Positions 35,733-48,500 of a stretch of 64,000 nucleotides of DNA are shown in pieces (the stretch's first letter is position 1; each line of letters begins with the position of its first letter). The notes under the pieces are model-generated. The model was not told the DNA's origin, searched no databases, and saw nothing but the letters and a program-made list of their open reading frames with translations. Origin of the DNA: Hymenoscyphus infarciens (Eukaryota; Ascomycota; Leotiomycetes; Helotiales; Helotiaceae); contig LLCB01000042.1 in assembly GCA_001414345.1 (NCBI GenBank), positions 186,001 to 250,000 on the forward strand, given 5' to 3'. The position numbers and the translations under genes are program-made.

Positions 35733-36501
35733 AAAATAGATTGAATCTCTATACTAGCATTTACTTACCTCCAAGGTCCTTGTAGATTTGTACAGTATTT
35801 CTAGTCTTAAAGCATATACGGCACTTTCACCACCTTTTTTCTTATTTTGAAGAGTGAATCTCGCTGGGGGGAGAGGAACATGTAGCTATTTATAGGTTAC
35901 TTGTTAATGATAGCCGTGTGAAAAGGAAGAGCACGCGATTAATTATCTGGAAGAATAATAAATACTAGAGCTATGTACGTGCGAGTAACTTGCCACTTAC
36001 TAGGAATTCTACAGAATGCCATGGAGTATTCTCTGGTTATTTGTCGATACTCTACAACGAGCTTATAAAACAAGAGGAAGCTATCCGTAGGTTACCTACC
36101 AATAGATTGAGGCCACTCGCCGATATCGGACTTGGATGACCGAAGAGCTATTCGTGATTGAGAACTGTTTCACAGAAAGCCCACCACCACGAAATTCGAT
36201 CAAGATATCAACCAGGAACAACATCAAAGTACACAATTCAAGGGGGAGAAGACATATACTACGTTGTAACAATCATGAAATTTCATTAGGAGATTTTCCT
36301 CTTCTCTCCCCTATCTGACCCACCAACTATCATCCATCGTGCTCAGCCAACCAAATAATTGCCCACGAAAAACATCACGACATATCTTTCTCTCTTCAAT
36401 TCATCCATACCTTCCCATAATATCACCCCTTGCTATCCATCAGAAAATTGGTCCATGTTGAAAAAAAACCCAAACGCACGCGCATTCTAATCATAGCAAA
36501 T

Positions 36502-37948
<1,447 letters not shown>

Positions 37949-39162
37949 GGTTTCGGTTTGGTTTGTGATTATGGGATACAGAGGTCGGTTGTTTCAATTC
38001 TGAACTCCTCGCGCTGAGAACAAAGCAACCAACGAAGCAGCTATGCTATGCACCTGGGAGGGTGGATTGGAGGTCTGCGAATGCTAGAGCAAGGCGAGAG
38101 AAGGTCCGCGTATGGAATGAGGCACAGTTGGAGACTGCTGGGTGGAAATCGGATGAAAGAACTGCTCCGATCTTGACGTCTTTGCAAAACCGAGTTGGCG
38201 ATGGCGGGGTAGTGAGATTGCCTTGTCGCAAGAGAATGGAAATTCCTTCAGATTGATAGAGGAGATATGCGACGTCTCTTTATGGAAAACAGCAAAAGGA
38301 GGTGGAGGAGTAAGCCTTGATGTATTTCTCACGGGAATCATCAGCTCTGGGCCATGTTGCACTGAGGTGAGGGGGAAACCTTGGTGGGGTTGGGCTCCGC
38401 TAAAAGGACCAATCAGAAGGTGCGGAGCGTTTGCAAGGCTGAGAAGGAAGGTGCGAAATTGGGGGCTGCGAACTTCAACCAACTTCAACCAATCTCTGAG
38501 GCACTGTACTTCAATCTTGCCTGCATCGTCAATCATCATCAAAACTTCTGAAACTCAACTGATGCGACAGATATCTCAGACCTCTCGGGATTGTTTACGA
38601 CTCTCCATTGGCTTCCGTTGCTTTAATTGGGGCGAAGCAGCGTGCGGCTTCCTAAATTCGTCACTTGGGCGCTTAGAGGACCCTAGACCACAGAATCCCA
38701 GTGTACGAGACGTGGCCGATTGGGTGGTCAGTCTGTTGCTTATGTATGGAAGAAGCTGTTTTCAGCTTTATTTATGAAACAACAACACCCAGATTGTTGG
38801 AATCCAACGGAGCAGACACTTATCCACCCGCCGACCAATTCATTTCACATTGCAGCAAACCAGAACCTCGGGACAAGCACACCACGTCAACTCTATACTC
38901 GAGATATACTTTGGTTTGTGGGTAGAGGGAAGTGTATTGAGAAATCTGTCACTAATCCAGGCGGGAAGTCTGCAACAAGTGTTGCTCCCGAAACCGAACT
39001 CCACGCTAACAACCTATCAAAATCCCCTCAAAATATCATGCTGTATTCAGAGTATAGATATCTCGATGCCATCAAGGCAGAAATGACTGTGTTGTAAGCA
39101 CCCGTTGTCAGTGTCAATGTTCCAAAGCATCCTTCGAGTCTCTGCCTACACATCTTTATCCG
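37949..39162. other. upstream region of the MAP kinase gene
   Basis: These 1.2 kb separate the MAP kinase start from the 3' end of a hypothetical gene on the same strand. A 184-codon frame on the plus strand (38223-38777) has no domain and unconvincing composition. The region most likely holds the MAP kinase promoter and leader. Confidence 0.5.
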
Positions 39163-39948
39163 TCACATTTCCTCGATACACAACAACTCTGTTGCTTTTT
39201 GCGCGTATGTTATTGCTGTATCATCGAGTGAGCTCGAAACGGTTTGAATTTCAGCCACTTGGTTGGCAAAGGCGTTGCATGTTGAGTCGTTGGTCTTCTT
39301 CATGCCTTTCTTGCTTGGATTCGAGTGTGGGCCGAGTCGTAGAAGTTGAATGGTGGCCTTTCCACTATCAACAGAACTTCGTCGAATAAGACTGGTCTCC
39401 GGAACAGACAATAAAGATGTAGAGCCTGCTGTATCGTCGTGCTCTTTTGATGTACCGGTATGAACCTCATAGTTGTTGGACGTTCCGCATGGCTCTGGAA
39501 TAGAACCGGCTCTCCAATCGTCTGTCTTTCTCCACAAGATTTGCAAATTCATCTCTCCTTTATCAGCGACTTCGTATCCCAAATCTCCCAGTCCTGTATG
39601 CTTTATAATTTCACAGACAGTATCATCCTCCCATTCCCGTGCCAGTTTCCACTCGTCCGACTCTTCGTTCTCACAAGCCTCGAAGAGGCGGGGTAGAAAG
39701 TCATTCGTATATTCCTCCTTCAACTCCTTGATAGCGTCGAGGTCGGCTGGTAAATCCCTGGCTGCAGAATATTTACGTCCAGCAAGGCGAAGCATAGCGA
39801 CCGGCCATACTGCAAGCAAGTACTCGGCAATGTTGACATAGGCGACAGCGGGTTGGCAGCGTAAGCGAAGGATGCAGGTCAAGATTTTGATATCCTTGAT
39901 CCAAGAACTATTCCCGCGGTGGATTCTGTGGACCTTGGATTTGGCCAT
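39163..39948 (-). CDS. hypothetical protein
   Basis: An open frame of 261 residues starts at ATG 39948 in a CAAAATGGCC context. The frame stays open for a further 42 codons upstream but without a better ATG. The protein begins MAKSKVHRIHRG, has a moderately hydrophobic stretch around AYVNIAEYLLAVWPVAMLRLAG (about residues 37-58), an acidic middle (EEYTNDFLPRLFEACENEES) and a Ser/Thr-rich C-terminal half. I recognise no family. It may be a real lineage-specific protein with one membrane-associated helix. No introns could be assigned. Confidence 0.45.
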   Translation of the reverse strand: MAKSKVHRIHRGNSSWIKDIKILTCILRLRCQPAVAYVNIAEYLLAVWPVAMLRLAGRKYSAARDLPADLDAIKELKEEYTNDFLPRLFEACENEESDEWKLAREWEDDTVCEIIKHTGLGDLGYEVADKGEMNLQILWRKTDDWRAGSIPEPCGTSNNYEVHTGTSKEHDDTAGSTSLLSVPETSLIRRSSVDSGKATIQLLRLGPHSNPSKKGMKKTNDSTCNAFANQVAEIQTVSSSLDDTAITYAQKATELLCIEEM

Positions 39949-40820
39949 TTTGCCGCGAGTATTGCGGTGCATGCGAGGGAGAGATCCGAGAGACTGAGAG
40001 GAGGAGGGGTTTCTCAATTTTCCAAGCTCCCTTTTGACCACGTTATTTTTGAAGTGTTTGAGGCTATGAATCACAGAGGATGGCTCGGCTTAAGTTATCT
40101 GAGTGTGGTGGTGAATGTGGAAACGCCTCTTCTTGTGAATAAAATCGCTTGAAGGCTTTGCTCTTTACACATTTCACTTTTTGCTCTACCTTTCATACGC
40201 CTTGGGGCTGTGAATCATGGTCATGTCATTCCTACCTTGGAAGGAGTTGTCTTTCAGACGTGGAACTTGCTTGAACATTCATTCTCAACTTTTGAAAAAC
40301 TCATTGAGGGGTTGTGAGTAGACATTTCTGTGATTTGAATAATAGCAGTTGTAAGCTACAGTCATCCCCCTCGTTCTCCAACACGCACTGATTTTTACAA
40401 TCACAGGTAGAGTTTTACCACAAGTTTTTACCTCCTTCTCTCTCACCTTGAACAGTACTCAATTCGGCAGTTCATACCGCTTTAGACCGAGCTAGTGCGG
40501 GTGGCGGAGGTAAACAGATCACGGTGTCTGGTGTTTGGCTTTGTTCAACGCCAAACCAAAATTATAATGGATACTCTATTTAAAATTTAGACTTTGTCAA
40601 TTGATGTAACATTGTCTTTGTATGTACTTCTTTGAGTGGTATGGTGGGTATATACTATTTGTTTACTGACTGCTGCAGAAGTCTATATACTGGTATAGGG
40701 GTTTGTGGCACCTTGGCTATACACATAAGCATTCTAGTGTGGCTGAGTTGAAGTGTTTTTTGTGGGGAAACCTTAACGTCTAGTTTCGGCACTTCTTTCA
40801 ATAGTGTCAGAACTAAACTA

Positions 40821-41028
40821 CTATCCCCCCCCCTTAAGTATTTGTAAAGTGGGTCGAGTGGAGACTGGGGGAGGCTGTGTAAAGTCCTGGTAAGGTCAGG
40901 GTTTTTAGCCAATAGAAGCTTCTTTACCATTCTATTTTTTGACTTTGACTCTGCTTATTGGCTCAGCGCTTTGACATTACACAGGACCCGCAAAGTGGGG
41001 ATTACATATACTTAAGGGGGGGGGATAG
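40821..41028. mobile_element. short TIR element flanked by TA (mariner-type MITE candidate)
   Basis: The ends are perfect inverted repeats: CTATCCCCCCCCCTTAAG at the left, and its complement at the right. The match covers about 21 bp and is extended by the flanking TA on both sides. A TA duplication is the target-site mark of the Tc1/mariner superfamily. The 208-bp interior has no transposase. A short minus-strand frame overlaps it without a recognisable domain. Confidence 0.65.
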
Positions 41029-41536
41029 TAGCGGTACTGGTACTTACCGATCCGATCTTTGATGTGCAACATCGCCAAACTTTCCCAAGAACTTTCTTTT
41101 TCACGATAGTAACGTCACTTGGTCTGAACTTCCTGAGACCATACCAAAGATGCTATGCAAAGAGTGTGTGGGGATCCAGGTCTCATATCCTGTTTTTTCC
41201 CAGCAGCCTCAAACAAAACAAAAGAAAGGACGCGTTGCCAGACGAGGGGTGGCTGGCTGCTTTGGAGCGATGAAATGGAGGGCCAGCGAATAGGGGAATA
41301 AATGATGTCATATCTGTTGCATCATCAGCGAGCGATAAGCGAATCGATGTTCTACGGAGTATATGCAGGTGGGTTTTGGGTGTTTGGATAAGAGTATTTT
41401 AAGCTTCCATCAATATTGGATGGCAGGGAGGGCAGAGCCAAAGGGGAAAGAAGCTTTGCGAGTAGTTGCAACAGTAGGGGGAGGCCGAGGGTGGCACCAT
41501 CAAGAGGGGATGGGGATGGGGATGTGGATGGGGGTC

Positions 41537-41572
41537 AAGCCAAGCCAAGCCAAGCCAAGCCAAGCTAAGCTT
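41537..41572. repeat. (AAGCC)n pentanucleotide repeat
   Basis: About six nearly perfect copies of the unit AAGCC stand in a row, the last with one substitution. This is intergenic microsatellite sequence. Confidence 0.85.
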
Positions 41573-42501
41573 GCAGGGGTGTAGCTCTGACGACTTCCTT
41601 CCTTCACACCCTCCACTCTTCTTAAACTTGACGAACTAGGTACCTTATCTCTCTGCTCTTGATTCCTTCCTAGCAACGCCTCAAGTCTCCCATTTAGTCT
41701 TTTGGCAGGCAGTCATCTTCATCTTCATCTTGCCTTGCCTTGGCACAGTGAAACCTCCGAATGCTAAACGTGCTATCGACCCCCATCTTGCACGTGGACG
41801 CATCTCTAGCCGGAGGCTGAGGCGAGGCACCTTGTCACGCACCGCTCTCACTATCTCCCCCTCCCGTCACTAGCACCATGTGCAAGCAGGCTTGTCCCCC
41901 GATACATCCAGTCACATCAGCAGTTTGAAGCAGCTGCAACTCGATACCTCGATACCTACCTACCTAATCATGCATATCGCGACTTCACGACTCCACTCCA
42001 TGTATGCTATGCCTATCCAATGGTGATGGATTCCCAGATGGAACCCCGGCGGCATTGTCGACACAAGCTTTACTTGGCTGCGGATGAGGCGATGACGCCG
42101 CATCCGATTACCTTCTCTTCAGATATACACATGTTAGGCACTTGAGGAGTTCTGAAGCCTTGTTACACTAGAACGCCGACAGTGTTGGAGAGTTGGAGCG
42201 TTGGTAGCGGAGCAGCAGCCTTGGGCCATGCCATGCCTTCCTTGTTTTTGCCCCTCTGGTCGTTCTTTCCTCATTCAAGCCCAAGTGGGTTGGAATGGGT
42301 TGGTTGCTCTTTCCTTTCCTGCAACAAGTCTCATCTCAATGCTTGCCCTCAATGCTTGCCCTCAATGCTCGCATGGGAGGGCAGGGGAGGGGTACATAAA
42401 GACCCGGTGGCTTCCATCCTCCCCAACTCTTTCATTCTTCATCACACATCATCTCCAACACTTTCCAACTCCCAACCTACAAGTACAAATCAAACACCAC
42501 C

Positions 42502-42540
42502 TGCAATACCAATACCAATACCAATACCAATACCAATACC
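42502..42540. repeat. (CAATAC)n hexanucleotide repeat in the protease leader
   Basis: Six or more tandem copies of CAATAC lie about 45 bases before the start codon of the aspartic protease gene, so they are probably in its 5' untranslated region. Copy-number changes could affect expression, but this is only an inference. Confidence 0.85.
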
Positions 42541-42582
42541 TCCTCACTTCCTTCTCACACAAACACATTTCTATCATTCAAC

Positions 42583-44015
42583 ATGCCTTCCACTCTCAAG
42601 GGATTGCACAAGGTGCAAGTCACCACCAACAAGAACTACAAGAAGTCCGGAGTCAAGTCCTATGCCTACCTTCTCAACAAGTGGGGCTTTGAGCCTACCC
42701 AACCAGGTCCATATTTCCAGGAGAAGTCGAAGACGGATGAACAGCCCAGCTTCCACAAGTTTGGTGGCAGCTCCATCACCTCTCGAGTCCTAGCAAAGAA
42801 AGCCCCAACTGCTGGCACAACCGGCCAAGTTTCAGCTGAGGATATCCAAAATGACTCCTTGTACCTTTGCCCCGTACAAATCGGCACACCAGCACAAACC
42901 CTCAACTTGGACTTTGACACTGGTTCAGCTGATCTTTGGGTAATTTGTCTCCTCTCGTCTCTCAACGAAGCACTTTCTAACCAAGAGTACAGGTCTGGTC
43001 CACTCTCCTTCCTGCTGCCACTCAATCCCAAGGCAAGGGAGCACACACCATCTTCAACTCCGCTAAATCCTCCACCTTCAAGTCGTCCAGCAACTCCACC
43101 TGGAAAATTTCATACGGAGATGGATCTTCAGCATCTGGAAACGTTGGCACAGACACTGTAACCATCGGTGGATTGGCCATCAAGAATCAAGCTGTCGAAT
43201 TGGCAAAGACATTGGCAGATTCTTTCGTCCAAGGTAGTGGTGATGGACTTCTTGGTCTGGCATTCGGATCCATCAACACCGTCCAGCCAAGCCCAGCCGC
43301 CACCCCTGTTGACAACATGATTACCGAAAAGGAAATCCCAGCTTCTGCCGAGCTCTTCACAGCTAAGCTTGGTAGTTGGAGAGACGCAAATGAGGCTGAC
43401 AAGGGAGAGTCCTTTTACACCTTCGGCTTCATTGATGATGCCACCGTCACGGCATCCGGTCAAGAAATCTCCTGGACACCAGTTGACAACTCCCAAGGCT
43501 TCTGGCAGTTCGACTCGACCTCGACAGTCGTCAATGGCACACCCGTTCAACAAGATGGAAACACCGCCATTGCAGACACCGGAACCACACTTGCTCTTGT
43601 CTCTGATGCTGTCTGTGAAGCGGTTTATGGTGCCATTGAGGGCGCTTCTTATGATAGCAATAACCAAGGTTGGGTTTACCCTTCCACCACTACTGTGGAT
43701 CAACTCCCGGTTGTTACGGTTGCTGTTGGTGGTAAGCAGTTCATCATTCAGAAGGAGGATCTTGGGTTTGCCGATGCTGGTAATGGTACCATCTACGGCG
43801 GTATCCAGTCGCGTGGTTCCATGACCTTTGATATTTTGGGTGATACCTTTTTGAAGGGTGTTTATGCTGTAAGTCCTCTTACTCGGATTTCCTTGACATC
43901 TTGTGTGAAACTTTTTGCTAATGAATGGATGTAGATCTTTGATCAAGGCAATACTCGATTCGGTGCTGTTCAACGCGCTGAGAAGGAGCAGAACATTACT
44001 ACTCCTCCTCAATAG
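42583..44015 (+). CDS. pepsin-like aspartic protease (family A1) without signal peptide
   Basis: The model joins 42583-42939, 42993-43868 and 43935-44015 (437 residues), all junctions in phase 0. The two catalytic aspartates lie in DFDTGSADLWV (Asp112) and ADTGTTLALV (Asp314), and the flap tyrosine in SYGDGSSASG (about Tyr160). Length and order match fungal penicillopepsins. Secreted members start with a hydrophobic signal peptide, but this one begins MPSTLKGLHKVQVTTNKNYK, which is polar. No hydrophobic N-terminal segment or upstream in-frame ATG is seen. The residues before the first Asp could serve as a propeptide. It may therefore be an intracellular or unconventionally exported form, like the signal-less members known in Botrytis and relatives. 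Substrate is unknown. Confidence 0.9.
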
Positions 44016-44869
44016 ATTGTTTCGAGGTTGTTGCGCGTGGACCATAAGTCTGGAGTTGGGGATAACGGATAGGGATGGCTAGGGTCACAGGACAGGACAC
44101 ACACACATAAGGGCACCTTATTGCTTGTTTCAGCTGTGGGGGGTCTTTGTTGCGCTGCAGTGCTTTCTGTTGATTGTAGTGAGTTAGTCATTAATTAACG
44201 TATTTTTTTCTCTGGGAATGAGAGTTTATTGTGATATGATATGGTGCCAGGGAGGAAGAAGATGCTGATCTTGTGAGTTTTTTGGTTTTTTGAGAGGTTT
44301 TCGTTTTCTTTGGGATATTTTATTTTATTTTTGATTACACATGTATCGTCTCGCAGGAAGGGAAAGACTGTGGTGAGAGGTTGTGGCAACTCACATCCTC
44401 TAATAACGCTTTAGGTCACCGAGGATGAAAGAATTATTAGTTACTACGGACCAACCTTGGAAAATTGGAAGTGTTTCGTTTGATCCGGGTGTATATGTAC
44501 TAGCTGGCTCTACGTGTACGGGCTCGAGCGAGGGGGGGGGCGGATTTTGTCACCAGAGACACGGTCGTAAGATTCTTTTTTTTTTTTTTTATAAAAAAAA
44601 GAAAACAACAACCACAACCACAACCAGAACCAGAAAGACTAGAGAGACTAGAAGAAAATCTTCGGGACTAGCGTTCTTTGGTAGCCGATAGAGTCTTCTC
44701 GAAAAAAGAAGAAAAAAAGAATTTTGGCGAATCCCTTTCTTGGCGAGTTTTTCTTTCTTTGAGAGCTGGAGATGTTGGGAGCTTGAGAGCTTGAGAAGTT
44801 GGGAAGTTGGGAAGTTGAGAGCTTGAGAAGTTGGGAAGTTGAGAAGTTGAGAAGTTGTAAGGTAGTAGG

Positions 44870-44944
44870 CAGGTAGGCAGGCAGGTAGGCAGGCAGGCAG
44901 GCAGGCAGGTAGGCAGGCAGGCAGGCAGGCAGGCAGGTAGGCAG
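44870..44944. repeat. (GGCA/GGTA)n tetranucleotide microsatellite
   Basis: About 18 tandem GGCA units are interspersed with GGTA variants, over 75 bp. Confidence 0.9.
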
Positions 44945-44998
44945 GATGAGCTGGACTAAAATCCGCCTGTCGCCGCTTGAGCCGTACGTACGTACTTG

Positions 44999-45075
44999 TA
45001 GTGAGTGAGTGAGTGAGTGAGTGAGTGGGTGAGTGGGTGAGTGAGTGAGTGAGTGAGTGAGTGAGTGAGTGAGTG
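44999..45075. repeat. (GTGA)n microsatellite
   Basis: About 19 tandem GTGA units with a few GTGG variants, 55 bp after the preceding tetranucleotide tract. Confidence 0.9.
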
Positions 45076-45506
45076 GGTGATGGATGGATGGTACGACCTT
45101 TTATTACTTTGAAGTTCAGTGAGGGAGGGACTTGGAATTACATAGGGAGTGTCCTTTTTTGGGGGGGGAGGGGTTGTGCGAGTTTCTGGGGTTTAGGTAT
45201 TTGTTGTTTCTATGGGTCTGTATGTTGTTTCTATGGGTTTATGAGTTGTTTGTTGGGGTTGAGAGAGGGCTGGAGGTGGGTTTTTTTTGTTTTTGGTGTT
45301 GGAGCTGTTGTTGGAGTTGTTGGAGTTGTTGGGGTTAGAGTTGGAGTTGGGGTTGTTGGAGTTGGGGTTTTTGTAGATGTCGAATTTATTGTCTATAGTA
45401 AAGATTCTTTTTTTGGGGTGCGGGGTGCGGGGGAGAGGGCTAGGATAAGAGCCTGTTTAGCTCGCGTATATTAGTCCTTTTATAATATGTACACTACTAA
45501 AAATCA

Positions 45507-48500
45507 TAAGGTAAGATATAAGATATATATATATATTATAATATATATAAACGTTTAGCTAGTAGATATTATAGTATATACTTTTGCTTATACTTTCTTT
45601 AGATATATATATAAGAGACTAAAGTACTCTACGATTATGCTAAATGATTATAGTAGTAGTAGTAGTAGGAAAAAGAGAGGCTCGTAGAGAGCCTCGATTC
45701 CTCTCTTTAGAGTACTAGTAACTAATAAAGATAGTATAATAAACTAAGAAGAGTAGAGTATAAGAGGATAGAAGAGAGTATTAGACTATATAGACGTGAT
45801 AGAGAAGGGCTTAATCTAAATAATACTCGACTTAGTAATAGAGGAGAGAGATATTAAAGTAATTATTAAAGTAGTAGGAAAAGTACTTAAGTATAAGAGA
45901 ACTAGGAAGAGAGAGGATAATATAATTATATAAAAAAAAACTATTAGAAGAGCTTACTATTATAGTTAAGAGAATAAGAGGAATAAAGGAGTATAGCCTA
46001 ATATAAGTAGAGCGAGCTAGAACTAGAGAACTATAGAGAGGGGTAGTAACTATACTATAGAGAGAATATATAATACTAGCTAAATATACTAGAGAGATTA
46101 TAGTCTAAGTAATAAGAATAGATAAAGAGAAGAATAAGTTATTACTAAAAGAGGTAATTAGAGCTATAAATATAGGTAGATATAGAGTAGAAGTAATAGT
46201 AGCTTAAAAGCTTTAGAGTAGAGATATTATTATAAGGTTTAAGAAAGAGAAGTAGGTAGGATATATATAAGATAATAGCTAGATAAAGAAGGTATTTAGA
46301 TAAGAAATAGTAGTAGTAGTAAGAACGCTTATAGTACTTATAAAAAGAGCTCTAATAAATATACTTAAGAATAAGAAGGAGAGTATACTATAAAGTATCT
46401 CTTAAGCCTCTAGTATAAAGATACTAAAGATTATATAATAAAGAAATAGACGTAGAGAGTATTAGAGATAAGAGAGACTAGCTTAAAGGAACTATATCTT
46501 TAAAGTAGTAATAATAGAGGAAGTAAGAAGGCTATATATAAGAGGAATATTATAAGAGGTATAATACTTCTTATATAAAAGATATACTTTAAAAGTAGTA
46601 GTATAGAATTATTATAAGTGTTAAAAGTAAGAGTATATAGTATACTTTTATAAATAAGATAAGAGGTATATCTAGTATATATATAAGAGATATAAAGAGA
46701 GTAAGAAAGAGTACTTTAGTAAGAAGGACTTAAAAGAATACCTAGTAAAGTATAGGAATTATAGAAGAGGATACCTAGTATTTATAAAGGAGTACTATAT
46801 AAGAGAGTAATATTATAAATAAGTAAGAGAATAATATCTTAATAGAATAACTATATTTATAAACTTATAAAAACTTTTAAAAGAGAGTAAGGTAAGAATA
46901 TCTTACCTATTTACCTTTAACTAGAAAAAGAGCTTATAAAGCTTAAAGAAGAGGTAGAGATAGAGATTTATACTAGAGAGGCTAATAAATATAAATAAAA
47001 TAGGATATATAAATAGTAGTAACTTAACCTAGTTTCTAAAGAGACTAAGAAGCTCTCTTAGTATAATAAAAGATCTAACTAAGGAAAAAATAGAAGTAAC
47101 TTAAACCTTATTTATAGAACTATTATAAGTATAATAGTATTATATTAGAATATAAAGAAGATATTAGAAGCTTTTAATCTAGCTCTAAATTATAAGAAGG
47201 AATATAATATATTAGTAATCTAAGAACTAGTATAGAATAGTATAAGAGACTCTCTTAGCTACTCTTTAAGCTTAAGATATATTATAATCTAGTTAAATAA
47301 GATAGTAATACTCTTTATATATAAAAGATACTTAAAAGTAAGCTAGACGTATATTATAAGTAAGAACTAAGTAAGTATAATAATAAAGGAGAGAGTAGAT
47401 AAGATAACGGTTTACTTAGTTTATAACCTATAAATAGAGTAGATACTAATTAAGAATATACTCTAGTAAGCGAGACTAAGAAGAGTACTTATAATAGGTA
47501 ACCTAAATACTTACTACCTCTTATAGAATATATATAAGAGATATAATAGAAACGTAGACCTTATTTTTAAACTTACTATACTATAGATACTAGAGAGGGA
47601 TATACTCTATAGTAAAGCTATATAGAGAAGAGAGAGCTCTTATAACTCTATAATTAACCTTATCTTCTTTACTAAGAATATAGTAATCTAGTAAAGGTCT
47701 TTAAAACTACTAGGATTAGACTATATAATTTAACTTCTTATAATAAAAGTAAAAAGAGAGAGAAAGGTATTATAAGCGTTTAGATTTAGCTAAAGACTAA
47801 TAAATAAGATCTTAGTTAAAGTAGAAGCCTCTTACTTAGAAACACTTATAATCTAAAATATATAAGAACTTAAGAGAGTAGTATAGAGACTTATAAAGAA
47901 CCTTTAAAAGATAGTAAGAGCCTTAATACTACTCTAGAAGCTAGATAGAGAGAGAGTATAGCTCTAGTAGAATATAGAGGTTAAAGAAGTATTAAAGAAG
48001 GTAAGGAGATATAAAAGAACTTAGAAGGAGTATTAAATAGAGAGCTTAAAGTAGTAGCTTAATAATACTTTTTAAGAACTCTAAATAGTAAGTAGAAAGA
48101 CGAAGATAAAGAGCTAGAGAGAGGTACTAGTAGAGGTAGTAAAGGATAAAAGGAAACTCTAAATACTTAAGAAGTAAGTATATCTTAAAGAATATATAAG
48201 ACTAGAAGTACTAATACTACTAATACTTATATTACTTAATAGAATAAAAGATAAGACCTACTAAGAGAAGGCCTATATCTTTATAGAAAAGTTCTTCTTA
48301 GAGTTAATAGCTAACTACTTAAGCGTTCTTAATAAAGACTAGAATATTAAGAGCTTCTCTAGAAAGTACTTAGTAAGCTAATATATAACTAAGAAGTATA
48401 TTAAGATAGCTATAAGATTAATATTATAAAAAGTACTAGGATTTAATATACTAGTAAATAGCTTCTTAAAAGCTTATAATAAACTGCTTTATAAAGTACT

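Larger units (their letters stand above)
33381..36501. other. gene-free region containing an inverted-repeat element
   Basis: No gene is supported in these 3.1 kb. Besides the element listed separately, there is a run of short imperfect repeats on the theme CCACTCCAAATCCACTT at about 35185-35260, and a small tandem AGAAGTT repeat at about 35703-35732. The right end is the 3' flank of the MAP kinase gene. Confidence 0.5.
39949..42582. other. long intergenic region with a MITE-like element and simple repeats
   Basis: No gene is supported in 2.6 kb. It contains the TA-flanked inverted-repeat element at 40821-41028, an AGCCA pentanucleotide run at 41537-41572 and a hexanucleotide AATACC run just before the protease gene. 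The right part is the promoter region of the aspartic protease. Confidence 0.5.
44016..45448. other. intergenic zone dense in simple repeats at the border of the AT-rich island
   Basis: After the protease gene the sequence becomes a succession of homopolymers and microsatellites: nine G at about 44531, long T then A runs at about 44576-44605, AGTTGGGAAGTTGAG-type repeats at about 44790-44855, then the GGCA and GTGA tracts listed separately, and GTTGTTGGAGTT repeats to about 45370. Open frames in it are repeat artefacts. Confidence 0.6.

Noticed and set aside
38223..38777. Plus-strand frame of 184 codons upstream of the MAP kinase
   Set aside because: No domain is recognisable, composition is unlike neighbouring proteins, and the position suits the MAP kinase promoter and leader.
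42182..42793. Frames of 163-203 codons overlapping the aspartic protease start
   Set aside because: They run through the hexanucleotide repeat and overlap the protease in other frames, so they are shadows.
44425..45474. Open frames of 68-133 codons in the microsatellite belt
   Set aside because: Their translations are runs of Thr, Gly, Val and Trp caused by simple repeats.
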